Shown here: positions 1 to 11,597 of the stretch, piece by piece
How positions within the stretch are numbered: the first letter of the stretch is position 1
Layout of the letters: the number at the start of each line of letters is the position of its first letter
NCBI GenBank assembly: GCA_030062745.1
Contig: CP099839.1
Location: 10,994,802-11,058,801, forward strand
DNA: 64,000 nucleotides
Direction of reading: 5' to 3'
Origin: Capitulum mitella
Lineage: Eukaryota; Arthropoda; Thecostraca; Pollicipedomorpha; Pollicipedidae
Position numbers and translations under genes: made by a program
Notes under the pieces: generated by a model
Told to the model about the DNA's origin: nothing
What the model saw: only the letters and a program-made list of their open reading frames with translations
The model's database searches: none

Positions 1-115
1 GTGTACCGTGTGACCCCAGCCCTGCTGTGATGTCGGCACTCTCTGTCGCCCGACCGCGTGACGTGCCGTGACGCCACCGCCACGTCGTAACGCCGCGTCT
101 GTGTCGTTCCCGCAG
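1..115 (+). other. 3' end of a GATA gene intron
   Basis: This GC-rich stretch lies upstream of the first recognisable GATA exon. It ends with a pyrimidine-containing tract and CAG at 113-115, which fits a 3' splice site. Vertebrate GATA2/3 proteins have further N-terminal sequence before the part encoded in the next exon, so at least one upstream exon must lie outside the window (inference). Confidence 0.6.
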
Positions 116-373
116 CGCGAATGTCGGCCGCCAGCGGGCAGATGTACCGCTCGCACCTGCCGACGTACCCGTGGATCGGCGACAAGGCGATGATGCCGCC
201 GGCCGCCGCCGCCTGGTGCTCGCCGTTCGCCAAGGCGCAGAGCCCCGGCATCCAGACGTCGATCGCGCACTCCAGCCCGCACCTCTTCCACTTCCCGCCG
301 ACGCCGCCCAAGGACGGCACGCCCGAGACGTCGTCGGCGCCGACGGCCGCCTCGTCGAGCGTGGCGTCGGCGT

Positions 374-404
<31 letters not shown>

Positions 405-691
405 CGTGGCCGGCATGTCGTCCGACTACGGCCAGCACCCGTGCGGCCAGCTGCTGGCCGCGCCCGACGGGCTCGACATCAAGCCGTCGCTCATCCACGG
501 CCTGTCGAAGCAGCGCGAAGGTAGCGGCCCGCAGCCCGAGCTGTCCGCCGCGCCGTACCAGTACCCGGCGGCCTCGGCGGCCGGCGAGTACGCGCCGGCC
601 GCCGCCGTCGCCGGGTACGGCTTCCACCCCAGTGCGTTCGCCGCCAAAAGCGTGTCGCCGCGGCCCAAGGCCAAGGCCAGGTCGTCCGCCG
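116..691 (+). CDS. grn: GATA1/2/3-class factor, internal exon for the transactivation region (gene is 5' partial)
   Basis: This exon encodes the region N-terminal to the zinc fingers of a nuclear, sequence-specific transcription factor. Numbering residues from the in-frame ATG at 121, residues 52-65 read SPHLFHFPPTPPKD, nearly identical to the conserved SPHLFTFPPTPPKD motif of vertebrate GATA2/3. Residues 181-190 (RPKAKARSSA) match the RPKARSS segment just before the N-finger. Residues 86-95 are ten alanines from a (GCG)n tract. The exon opens at the CAG acceptor ending at 115 and stops at donor GTAAGC (692). It leaves one base, G, which joins AG of either downstream finger exon to make Glu, giving E-[GA]-R-E-C-V-N-C as in other GATA factors. 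The ATG at 121 is probably internal, because the frame is open back to the acceptor. A second possible donor, GTAGCG at 521, is in the same phase. The class assignment is firm; the arthropod name grain is inferred from it. Confidence 0.88.
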
Positions 692-2396
692 GTAAGCCCG
701 CGACGCGCGCGCCGCTGTCGGCCGCACGGAGCCCGGTGGTGGAGCACCCGCCCGCGGGACCGGACTAACCAGCACGCCCGGACTAACACGTGCCTGCTGT
801 ACAGCGCACTGACCACTGAGTCCCTGGGCGGCGAGCCCCAACAGCGTCGGCGTCCGAGCCGCGGCCGGCTGCGTGATATCATTCCTGCCTGCGCCGTCTC
901 CGGTCGTAGCCGGGTACGAAACATGGCCGGCCGGCGCGGCCGCCTCGCGAGCACCGCCCTCTCGCCGCGCTGACCTGTCAGCACTCCCAGCGCTCAGACC
1001 GCGGGATGGGCTGGTTATTGCCCGAAATTTCTTATCCGTGCAATCCGCCAGACGGGCACGGAGAACGGGACACGCGACGGGTTCGTGAGGGGCGGGCTGC
1101 GGCGGGCACGTGGGAGGAGGAGCCGAGGCCAGGCGGCCGCGCCCGGCGCCGCCTCGGTGGTCCAGCTGGCTCGTGTATCATGTCCGGAACGCAGCCGCCG
1201 CGTGCACTGTTTACCTTCCGTGTCGGACGCGGCGCCGCCGTGCGACCGCTGCCGCCAAAAATACCCGACACGGGGACCTCGGCAGAGAGCAGAGAGCAGA
1301 GAGCGGGACCGGGGCGAGGCCGGGACCATTGGCTTCCGTGCCGGCAGGAACCGGGCGCCCGCCCTGTCCTTCCGCCGAGCCTTCTTCGGCGCGCCGTTCC
1401 CAGGATTCGTGACCGCCTTCCGCCGCACCCGCCGCGTTCTCGCACTGTCGGCGTTCGCGGCGCACTCTCGGCGGTCGCGGCGCGGTAGCGGCACCGGCCG
1501 GCGGCGGCGCCTTTGATGCAGCCGGCGCGGCCGCTCGCCGCCAATGATCCCCACTTAGGCCCGGGCCGAGGGGCGATCGCGTGCGCCGCCTCTGAGGCCG
1601 CAATCCGGACAGCTTCTCGCCGCTGGCCCGCCCCGCCCCGTCGGCGCACTCCCACGTGCGTGAACCGGGCCAGCAGGGGGCTGCTGACCGCCGACCTGGG
1701 GAGCCCGAGCGACTCCTGGGGGCGGCCGACGCTCCGCACCCCGCGCAGAATGCGCCGGCCCCGCCCAGTCATTTCAGCCAGCGCGGGCGCCGGGCGCACC
1801 GTGTAATTATCGGCGGTTGTCGCCCGTGGGCCGCCGCCAGGGTCGGTAACTAATGAGTCGACAGATGACGGCCTCTTGATGGATCGCGCCGGACCTTTAA
1901 CAACTCGCAGAAAGGTTTCTCTCTGCCGCGGTGTTCGGGGTGATCAGGTTTCGCCGGTTTAACGGCAGGGAGGGCACGGTGGGACGGGTCGCGGACGTGC
2001 CGAGCCACCTGCCCATGTCGGTAAGCGTGCTACTAACACTGGCGTCTGTAGTGTTTGTTCGCCCATGGCGTCGGCAAATGACAGCGCATGCTCGGACTCA
2101 CGTGCCTATTGACATAGCTGCAGGATGCATGCCGGGCTCATGTCTTCTTCATCGATTCACGTGTCCCGTTATTTTTGACCATGTGTGCAATTTCGTCTGA
2201 TCTAAATACCTGAAAGACGCTCGTGTTGATCCAAGTGTTTAAATTCATTCGATGCATCTCAGTAATCGTGAAGCAGTAGGACATCTCCGATTTCGCGCCT
2301 TTTGCTAGCCTTCGTTACCGGAGGACGTTGGCTGTGCTGCGTGCCGTCGCCGCAACAGTGCCCAGTCGGTCACGGGACAACCCCCTGCCGTCGCAG
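692..2396 (+). other. GATA intron 1 (1.7 kb)
   Basis: The intron runs from donor GTAAGC at 692 to acceptor CAG at 2394-2396. The first 1.2 kb is very GC-rich and produces many spurious open frames on both strands. The part from about 1850 to 2330 is more AT-rich. I see no exon, RNA gene or repeat that I can support. Confidence 0.7.
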
Positions 2397-2542
2397 AGGG
2401 TCGCGAATGCGTCAACTGCGGCGCCACGTCGACCCCGCTCTGGAGGAGGGACGGCAACGGCCACTACCTCTGCAACGCCTGCGGCCTCTACTACAAGATG
2501 AACGGCCAGAACCGGCCGCTGATCAAGCCCAAGCAGCGCATG
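2397..2542 (+). CDS. grn: GATA N-finger exon, copy A (divergent, alternative)
   Basis: This 146-bp exon encodes a complete GATA N-terminal zinc finger, C-X2-C-X17-C-X2-C, with Cys codons at 2408, 2417, 2471 and 2480. It begins with AG, completing a split Glu codon from the previous exon, and ends in phase 0 after an ATG (Met) codon at donor GTGAGT. Relative to the canonical finger encoded 47 bp downstream it carries five changes: Ala to Gly just before the finger, Thr to Asn in the knuckle loop (DGN for DGT), His to Tyr (LYYKM for LYHKM), and Arg-Leu to Gln/Met in the tail (KPKQRM for KPKRRL). The residues equivalent to the FOG-contact positions of vertebrate GATA1 (Glu, Val, Gly, Asp) are kept. 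Thirteen silent differences against five replacements suggest an old copy under purifying selection. It would bind DNA and cofactors like a normal N-finger, perhaps with altered affinity (inference). Confidence 0.88.
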
Positions 2543-3227
<685 letters not shown>

Positions 3228-4930
3228 TGACGAACGCTCGCCGTCCGCGGCCGACGAACCCTGAGAGGCGACGTCGCCAGCCCGCCCGGCACGTTTTCGT
3301 GGCGGCGCCAACGCGTTCAAGCCCCGGCTCGTGACCGTTTTTACTGGACTTACGAGCCGCGAGCTGGCAGTTCTTCTTAATTCAATGTCGGCCTCGGACG
3401 TGTCGGTCGGAGCCAGGTTCCCACGACTGCAGACCCGCTGTTCGTCGAGTCGATCTCACGGGGTCCCCGGCAACCTTGCGGCCATGTCCTGTGAGCGCCG
3501 GACGTGATGTTGTCATGACCGACGTCTTTTGGAGGCCGAGTGTCGATGAAGACCAGCCGGAATCCTTTGGAGGTCATGTCCGGCGAGGACCGCTGTGGTC
3601 TCTCGAAGGTCGTGGTCCGATGCAGATCTGCTGTGGTCCTCTGAAGACCGTGGCCCGGTGAGGACCAGCCGTCGCGCCGCTCGCCGCGGCCGCCGCTGCC
3701 CGGCTGCAGTCACGGCCTCCGTGTATCGATTGCGGCCGCCGCCAGGTCCGAACCAGCGCCGCCGCGGCACGGCCCCGCCGCCGCCCCGGGCGTGAATGGC
3801 CGACCGTTGGCCCGGATTTGTCCCGTAACGGCCTGAGGCACGACCGCTCCGCACGACCTGTCCGCATCCGAGTCGGGCGTGGAGCGCTCCGACACTGGCC
3901 AGACGGGAACCCGGCTGCTGTCCGTGTAGGGACGAGGGACGTCGGCGGCCGGGCACCAGGCAGCGGCAGCTCGGAGGCCCCGGGGACGGCGGCCGGAGCG
4001 GGCGTGACCGTGCCGTGACCGGTCGCAGGCGCCGCGCGGCCTCGGCGCCCGAGCCGCGCTGACCGAACGGGACGAGCTCGGCCGAGACAGCCGGCCAGCC
4101 GGCTGCAGCCGCGGCCCGGCCGACCCAGCGCAGCTCTGCGGCGCTGGGGCAGCCCGGACCGGCCGGGAGGCGTCTTGCGGCCAGCGGCGGCGTGTTGCGG
4201 CGGCCGCCGCGCCGCTGCGTCCGAGCTTGCATGATGGTGTGGGCGCGGTGCGGCCGGCCGCAGCCCATTTCCAGCGTGTTTTGGCCGCCGGCCGGCTGCC
4301 GACGTCGCCCGGCTGCGTTCCGCCGCTCGGGAACACAGGCCCCCTGCAGGCCGCCGCATTTTTGTCGTCTTTTCATTCATGCATAAGCGATTTATGGGCG
4401 ATCTTTCGCTAGGATAGGCATATTTCACCGAGCGGCATCCACGTGACATGTGCCTACACGTGGCACGGTGTTGCGACACGTTTTTCGTCAGCGATACGCC
4501 CGTCTCGGCCTGGATACGTCCGCGTCGGGCGAGCCGGCGGCTCGTGTCCTCCGCCAGCGCTCCTCTGACGTGCGTCAAGCCGTCTGCACATAAATCATCG
4601 ACAACATTGGCCCGGCGGTCTAACGACCCCGAGCTATTCCAGAAATCCTGGCTTTATTGTAGCCATCGGAGTTTTTGTGCTCTGCAGACGCCCGCCCGGC
4701 GAACCTTTTCATACCGACACTCATATGGCCGGCTTTTAAAATCTCATAAAGCGCGCCGGCTGCCCGCTCGGGCGGCGGGTGTTTTACGAGTGCCTCCTGC
4801 ACCGCTCCCGCCGCCCGACCGGGACGCTTTCACGTTTATGTTTATCACGGCTGGGCCCCGCTGATTAATGGGTTCCCCCGGGGAGCGGTGTCGCGGTAGC
4901 GTTCTTCGCGCGGCACCGTGCGGCGCTCCG

Positions 4931-5150
4931 GTCAGCTACTGACCACTCCTGCGGCTGGACGTGCGACGTCCTGGCCAGCTACTGAGGACACCCGTGGCAA
5001 ATCGGACAGACGTGCGGCGCTTTGGTCAGCTACCGAGACACCTGTGGCATGCCGGACAGTTTGACGCCTTGGTGTGTTGCCGAGGACACCTGTGGCAGAT
5101 TGGCTAGACGTGGGACGCCCTGGTTGGATACTGAGGACTCCTGTGGCAGA
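4931..5150 (+). repeat. Degenerate 47-51-bp minisatellite, about 5 units
   Basis: The phrase 'agctactgaggacacctgtg' recurs with variants near 4931, 4974, 5025, 5073 and 5124. It is followed each time by a version of 'gcagatcggacagacgtg'. Spacing is mostly 47-51 bp, shorter at the first unit. The repeat lies in an intron and has no obvious coding role. Confidence 0.6.
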
Positions 5151-6837
5151 TCGGATGAGCGTATGGCTTCTCGGCCATTTGCCGGGAGATCGGCGTCCCC
5201 ATCCCGACAATGCAGACGCCACGGCACCGTCCATTTTCAACTTTTAAGAAGCTCTTCGGTTGGTGACAGTTCTGTTTCAGTGTGTTTCCAAGTTCTCATC
5301 CTGTGACTCAGGTTCTTGCAATTGCATTGGCGTTTGGCGTCGTTTTTCCGCAGTTGGCATACATTCAAAGTGCTCCTGAGGGGTGCGATAGAAGAATAGG
5401 GCCCACAGACGATCAGTGCACGGATTTAACGGCCCCTCAGCTTTCGCTGCTTCTTTGTCGCACGGCAACTTTTGCGTACTTATGATCGGAATCTTCGGAT
5501 GCATTATATTTCCTTCTTTTCCTTGGAGCTTGCGCTTAAGGCATATGTAAAGGGAGATGACAGTGATAAATGTATCAAATGTATTCATCCATGCATACAT
5601 GCATGCAGCCTGCAACATGAGACAGACTGGACTACATGGGTGGCTGCAAGTCTTTTTTTAGAGTGGTTGGGGACACGATGGCCTCACTCAAGTTTCACGT
5701 GCCTTATTATCAAGGACTGAACGTTAAAATCGCAAGTAAAACTGATGCGTCTGACAGTAGGCTTTCAGAATCATGGTCCTCCGAAATGTTTCCAACTCCC
5801 AGTTCATCACCAGACTTGATTCAACTGCTTTGCATTTTACGGGCACTTGTATATCCATTGAGTAGAACATAAGTAAGTTACTTATGATTTTTTTTAATAA
5901 TAAGGAAGTCTTCGCAAGTTATACGTAAAGTTCTGAGCATTTGAATATACGCTTTGCCCCGATCTCTCACGACTTTAGTTTTCTGTGGTCTTCAGTTTAC
6001 TTCTGGAGTCGTGTATTTGAATGATTTCATTCGACAGTTTTTTTGCTGTCATTCCATAGTGAAACCCTCTTCGGACGTTTTATAACAAGATATATTGGAC
6101 TTTGGACGGTATTTGTTAAATTTACAAGTCGGCAACTACGTTTATGCAGCATTTGCTTTCCTTTCTCACGTCTTTTTTTGCTGAATGCTTCGTGTTGATC
6201 TGCGTACTCCTGGTCTTTTGTCGGTAAACAAGATCCAGATACAATAAAATTATTTGTGTATGCATGTTTGAATGTGCTCTAAGTTTGCAAGGTGTTCCCA
6301 CGGAGAAACGCTCACTTTGAAGAGTTCATATGCGATGACGCTGATAAGCTGTAGAAGCCGTTTTGCTTCGTTCCTTAGGACCGTGATTTTCAGATTCGCA
6401 GCCTGACCAAGAGCTTACTGCGCTGGTAGTTCTGTGAGAAAAATGTTAAAATGCGTTTGCAAGCATCGCAGTTCATACGCAGGTTCTTCGTCCCGAAATT
6501 CTGGACTGACTTTTCGTTTTTGAACCACATGAATTGCTTTCATATACAATATCCAATTGATAAGACTTCACGGATGATCCGTGATTTATGACGCGATTAG
6601 TTTACGTCGCGGCTATGATTCTATCTCTGAATAAATCTCAAACTTCGTGAAATCAATGCCCTGATATCGTTCCGAGCTTGGGAGGTGTGTCGCTATGTTA
6701 AGCCCGCCGTGTGAGCACCTGCGGAGGTAACCCAATCCGACGGGCCCACCCCTGGGCGTCGCTGCGGGTCGACCGTAACAGCCGGTCCCCCCGGCGCCCG
6801 CCGCGCCCGGCACCGCACTCTGTTTCCCGCAAACCTG

Positions 6838-6915
6838 CGATTAAGCGCGTCATATTTCTCATCAATTAATTACCGGCGCCGTGGCTCGGTGATGATTTAT
6901 CCGCGCCTTGTCGGC
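6838..6915. promoter_or_regulatory. Candidate intronic enhancer island
   Basis: An abrupt AT-rich island with TTAATTAAT-type homeodomain core sites and short well-formed motifs sits between GC-rich flanks. This composition is typical of conserved non-coding elements in introns of developmental transcription-factor genes. No comparison could be made, so this is only a suggestion. Confidence 0.2.
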
Positions 6916-8034
6916 CTATGATAGCCCGGTATGTAGTCATCCGTCTTGGCCGGCGACCGGCGCCCGGCCGCGCGCTGCGCCGGCTCGCCGCGGCAGCTCG
7001 CCTCGTCCGGCGAGCGCGGCCGGCCGGCGGCCGGCGGCCCGCGGCGCCAACACCGGCCGCCGCGCCAACGCAGCTAATTACAATTCGTGCAAATATGGCG
7101 GCTGCTTCCTGGAAGCAGGCGGCGCGCGCGGCCGCCGGTCCCCCGGTCGCAGCTGGCCGCGCGTCCGGTCGCGGCCGCCGCGACACCTCGTCACATTACG
7201 ACTTCTTAGCGTTACTTAGCATCGGTGGGTCCGGTGCGGCCGTTTTTGCGGCGATTGCGGCGCTTTTTGCGGCCGGTGTCGCCGTCCGGCGCGTCCGGCG
7301 GCCGCCGCTGACCGGGCGGTGACGGATGCCGACCCCTGACCGCCGATCGGCCGGCAAACAGGCCGTTTGCATGCGCCCGGCCGCCGGAGCGGTCCTCGGC
7401 TGGTGGCGCCCGGTGACGGTGCCACCGTGTACGCCGATATGTTCCCATTACCCGGCGACGGACGTCTAGGGCGAGCGGGGGCAGGGGACGGTCGCCGTCC
7501 ACCACGGACACCACATCCAGGGGCGATAGGAACGGCGGTTTACCGCAGCTGTACCGGGCAGAGGTGGGCCAGAGGGTCAAGCCGGCACGGCTGAGGTCAG
7601 CGCAAGCACCGCTACTCCGCCACAGACTCCATTAGGATTCGTGCAACAGACCGCGAAGTCTTGCGCCGGGGCGTGTCAGAGTTTCTTCCACTCACGTCCC
7701 CATCCTCGCCCGCTGCATTCCGCCGGCGCTCCAGTCGGGGGCACAGTTCGTCTTCCGCGCTGGGCGTCAGGCTCTTGCGGCGGCTGGCAGCCGGTCCTCC
7801 GCGCTGGGCGTCAGCGTGGGAGCGCGCGGGCCGCCGGCCGCGCTGCTCGGCGCGCCCCTGCGCCGGCTGAGTTACGACGGGCGCCGACGTCGACTGTGAG
7901 CTGTGCCGCGCCGTGCCGGCCGGAGTCGGCACACCGTCTGCAGCCGCGACGGCCGCGGCGCGCCGGCCGAGCGCCGGCCGATTATGCAGGCCGGCGCCGC
8001 GCCGCGCCGCGCGCCAGCCTCTTTAAACAGTAGC

Positions 8035-8285
8035 GCGTCCGAGAGGAGCGCAGTCTGCAATTTGCAATTAATAACGAAGCCGAGTGCACTCCCCACATAA
8101 CATCTGTAAATTGAATAGGAAGCCGTGATATATTAGCGTTTAATGACGGGTTGCGCGGGCGCGGGCGTCTGCGAGGCCGACGCTCCAGTGCCGGAGACGA
8201 ACGGCGCTAATTTCGTAAATCATGCCGGGCCGGTGTCAGAATTCAGCATTTATTGGCCATTTACCATGTGGACGGTAGCCGGAGA
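8035..8285. promoter_or_regulatory. Candidate intronic enhancer island
   Basis: This is a second AT-rich island in GC-rich intron sequence. It holds several TAAT cores, a 'ttgcaattaataacg' block near 8060, 'gatatattagcgtttaat' near 8130, and 'gcatttattggccatttacc' near 8250. It contains no open frame of note. The call rests on composition alone. Confidence 0.22.
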
Positions 8286-9376
8286 GGTGGCGTGCATCGG
8301 TTACGAGCGAGCAAACAGCGCCGTTCCCACCCACCCCCGGCGAGTCCATTTTTGCTGAGCGTCGTAAAGGCGCCGTCCGGCCGGGGCACGGCGACCTGGA
8401 CGACTCGCGCCGCCCCCCGCCGCGCTTTGATCGGCGCCTGCGAATGGCTTGTTTGGGTGCGTATCATGAGGTGCGCGGCCCGCGCGGCGGGGTCTCATTC
8501 ACGTCCGACTCCGGGGCGTCCGACGAGCGCGTCCGGACAGGGGTACCTGGCCGCCGCCGGCCGCCATTGTGCCGGCCCAGCCTGCGACGGTTCACACACT
8601 TGTCGGCCGCCGGTCGCCGCCGGACCCTTTGTTGAAGACGTTTGTCCGCGGCGGACAGGTGAAATGGAACCGGGCCGGACCGGCCTGTTTGTGTGCGTTT
8701 GTCCGGCGAATTCCCGCCGCGGAAATCGGAGTACGATCGAGAGGTTATTGGGTCCGACGGCCGGCGGAAAAATTCGTCGAACAATGGCCGCGACTCCTGC
8801 GGCAGGTAGCCGCGCGGGCTCTTGCGATATTTTATTACGCATTAGCGCCGTAACGTTCTGCACGGCCGACGCCGCCGCGGTCCGATATTTATTTCCATGT
8901 CGTCTCCGTGGGGAAGCTGGTCGAACGGCGCTGAGCCGGCATTAGTTGTGTGCAAGTCGGCCGGCATGGCATTAACACGCCGCCGTTACCGCGCAAGTGC
9001 GCCACTTCTCACGTGGCGAACCGGCTAATCAAACGTGACCAGGGACTGCTGCTTCCATTGCGATTCGACGTCACGGCGCCCGTGCCGTCCGCTGACTTCA
9101 AACGGTCTCATCGGAGCCACTGATTAACCTTCGGTCGCCTCTGTCTCACTGCCGTGGACCGTCTGTGATTTTTACTGATCTTCTATGGTGTCTCATTGGT
9201 CCTGAGTCCCCTGGAGCCCAGGAGCTTGGCTGTCATTTGCCCGAATAGTGCTCTACTGTCGGCGCGCTCTGCCGGCAGATCTGATTTCCACTAGCTCGTG
9301 CTTGCCCTCCTTGTTCGACATTTGCCTCTCGTGACCTGCACCGGTCGTTGGCGCTGACCTCCGCCGTGACCCGCAG

Positions 9377-9502
9377 TCGGCGGCGAGACGAGCCGGGACG
9401 TCCTGCTCCAACTGCAAGACGTCGACGACGACTCTGTGGCGGCGGAACGGTCAGGGAGAGCCTGTCTGTAACGCCTGCGGACTCTACTACAAACTGCACA
9501 AC
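9377..9502 (+). CDS. grn: GATA C-finger exon
   Basis: This 126-bp (42-codon) phase-0 exon starts with the linker [10 protein letters not shown] and encodes the C-terminal GATA zinc finger, the main DNA-binding module for WGATAR sites in the nucleus. Cys codons at 9404, 9413, 9467 and 9476 give C-X2-C-X17-C-X2-C, with the invariant TLWRRN and [20 protein letters not shown] followed by VNRP in the next exon is the GATA1/2/3 signature, unlike the LYMKLHG/VPRP type of GATA4/5/6. The exon ends at donor GTGAGT (9503). If both upstream N-finger exons were skipped, the frame would shift and reach a TAA at 9469-9471, so an N-finger exon is needed for a full protein. Confidence 0.95.
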
Positions 9503-11551
9503 GTGAGTACCCGACGCAGGAAGCGAGAGAAGCAAATCATCGCACGTGCTCGTGCTCGGCTTCACGCCCTGGTTGATTGGCATCGTTGCCAACAGGTGTG
9601 GGCCCGTACCGCGAAGGGCGGGAGGGGAGTAAAGCAGTAATTGGATTACGAAACACTCAGGCAAATGTTTCTAAGCAACGGGATCTTTTCGTCGCCATCA
9701 GCAAATCCCGCAACTCCATCGCAGTGAGCCGTTTCCGATGCCCCATTCACCCCTTCCACCGTTTAGCCATGGTCGGCACGCGCGGCAAGAGACCTTTCGC
9801 GCCCCCGGCCGCCCAGCGCCCGATCAACGGTCCCATCGACGGCGACGTTTCCGGTCTTCCTTCCGGCGCCGGCGCCGACGGCCGGCGGCCGGGGCGGAAG
9901 CGTCGACCCGTTGCGCCACGCTGCCCAATAGAGTAATGATCTTCCCCGCGATTGGCCGGCTTCCGGCGGACGTGCGCCACGATCGCCGCCGTCGGAACGC
10001 GGCCGTAAAGTGGGGGGGGGGGGCGGGAGGACGGGAGCGGGGTGGCCGCCAGGTCCGCCCGCGCCGTCTGAGCGGGGTTTTCTGGCCGGACTTTCGTGCC
10101 GGGCGGGAGCGTGAGAGCTATTTCCGGCGGTCTGCAGCGGCTTAGTGCATGAAGTCAGCAAAAAGTCTAACAAGGCGTAAAATCTCCCGGGACTGGCCGC
10201 TGGCAAAGTTCCAGAGGAGGGCCAAGGTGGGAAGATGGTTATATGATCAGAGTTAGATTCTGTTTAATCATTGCAGCATTGCATTAACTGTGCACTGCTC
10301 GATCTCGTTATCAGTAAGCGTCTTATCACTGCAGATAATGAGTCTCTGGGGAGATTACGACTCTTTTCTGACTTCGGCATTGTGTTAAGGTCTTTAGATA
10401 GTTAAGCAAGCTCACAACTCGCCATTCCGTGGTGTCAGAAGACCACCGAATGCATTTCGGCGAGAATCAAATGTCCCGTCGGCCAATTTCTAATTATCTC
10501 CGAGCCAGCCTCACGCTGTCTTCCTGAGCACCCTCCATGCAGATAATAATGGTGCGTGGCAAACTGCTGAATCACAGCGCGCTGTTCCGTCTTCGGCGGC
10601 TGACTCCATCGATCACGGCAGCCGGGTCCGGACCGCGGCCGGTGTGGCGGCCGGCTGCCGTACTGCTGTGCGCCGTCCCGGCCGGCCCTCAGGCACGCAC
10701 CATCACGTCCTGCGCCACCATCAGATAGGCCGCGCCGCAATGGCCCGCTGAATAGTATCAGATCCGTTAATTTGTGGCTATTGATTGCCGCTCCGATGGC
10801 CGCCCGATAGAGCGGGAAGTTCCGTGAGGCGAGCGCGGCCCCTGTGCGCCGTGACCCGTGCTGTGCCCGGCGACCTGAGCGGCGACCCCGCGTTCGAGTG
10901 CGGCCGAGAGGCGCTCACGGCCTGCGCCCGGCTCGTCTCTCCAGGTCGCCGCCGCCGAGGTGGTGGTCTCGTTCGTGTCTGTCGTCTGCCGGTGGGATGT
11001 TCCCGTTTCCGTGTGCGTCACGTTCTGGCGCCGCGTCCCGGAACTACGCCGCCCACCCCCTGAGGCCGGGACACTCGGCCAGCTCCGCAACCTGTGAAAA
11101 GTCGTGTCACGCCCCCCCCCCCACCCCCCCGGTCGGTCCCTGAGCGGACTTCGCATGCGTCCTGCCCGCTTCAAAATGGCTGTTGACGCCATATATGGGC
11201 GGCGATCGTGTACCGAGCCAGGTCGGCTGACGCCAGGCCCGGACCCCGCCCCGGCGGCGGCCGGTCCGAGCGTCCACGACGCCCGCTGCCTGACCGGTCG
11301 GAACGTCCGCGGCACCTGGCGCCGACCTGCCGGCGCTCCGCGGCGCCCTGCTCTCCTGGCGGCACGTGTGTGAGCCGCCTCCGCCGCCGCCGCCGCGCCG
11401 CGCCGCGCCGCCTGCAGCTGGAAGCATGCAGAGCTCGTGGCGGCGTGCGATCGGCCGCGAGATAAAGTTCCAGCGCGCCGGGACGGCCGACGGCGCCCCT
11501 AATGACTTTCACTTCCAATAAGGCGGAACTTTCGGCGCGGCTGGCGCCCGG

Positions 11552-11597
11552 CGCCCTCAGGCGGCGGCCGGGAGCGCGCCTGGCGCGCCTGAGGGCG
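11552..11597. repeat. 12-bp perfect inverted repeat (hairpin)
   Basis: CGCCCTCAGGCG at 11552-11563 is matched by its reverse complement at 11586-11597, with a 22-base loop. The sequence is intronic. It could fold in RNA or DNA, but no function is known. Confidence 0.5.

Noticed and set aside
521-526. Alternative donor GTAGCG inside the first exon
   Set aside because: In phase, but a weaker match than GTAAGC at 692, and it would remove the conserved RPKAKARSS segment.
1015-1799. Long minus-strand frames of up to 255 codons in intron 1
   Set aside because: Extreme Arg/Ala/Pro/Gly content is expected in all frames of GC-rich DNA, and the frames lie in an intron of a well-supported gene.
3513-4578. 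Overlapping minus-strand frames of 287 and 334 codons
   Set aside because: Low-complexity GC-rich translation in competing frames; intronic.
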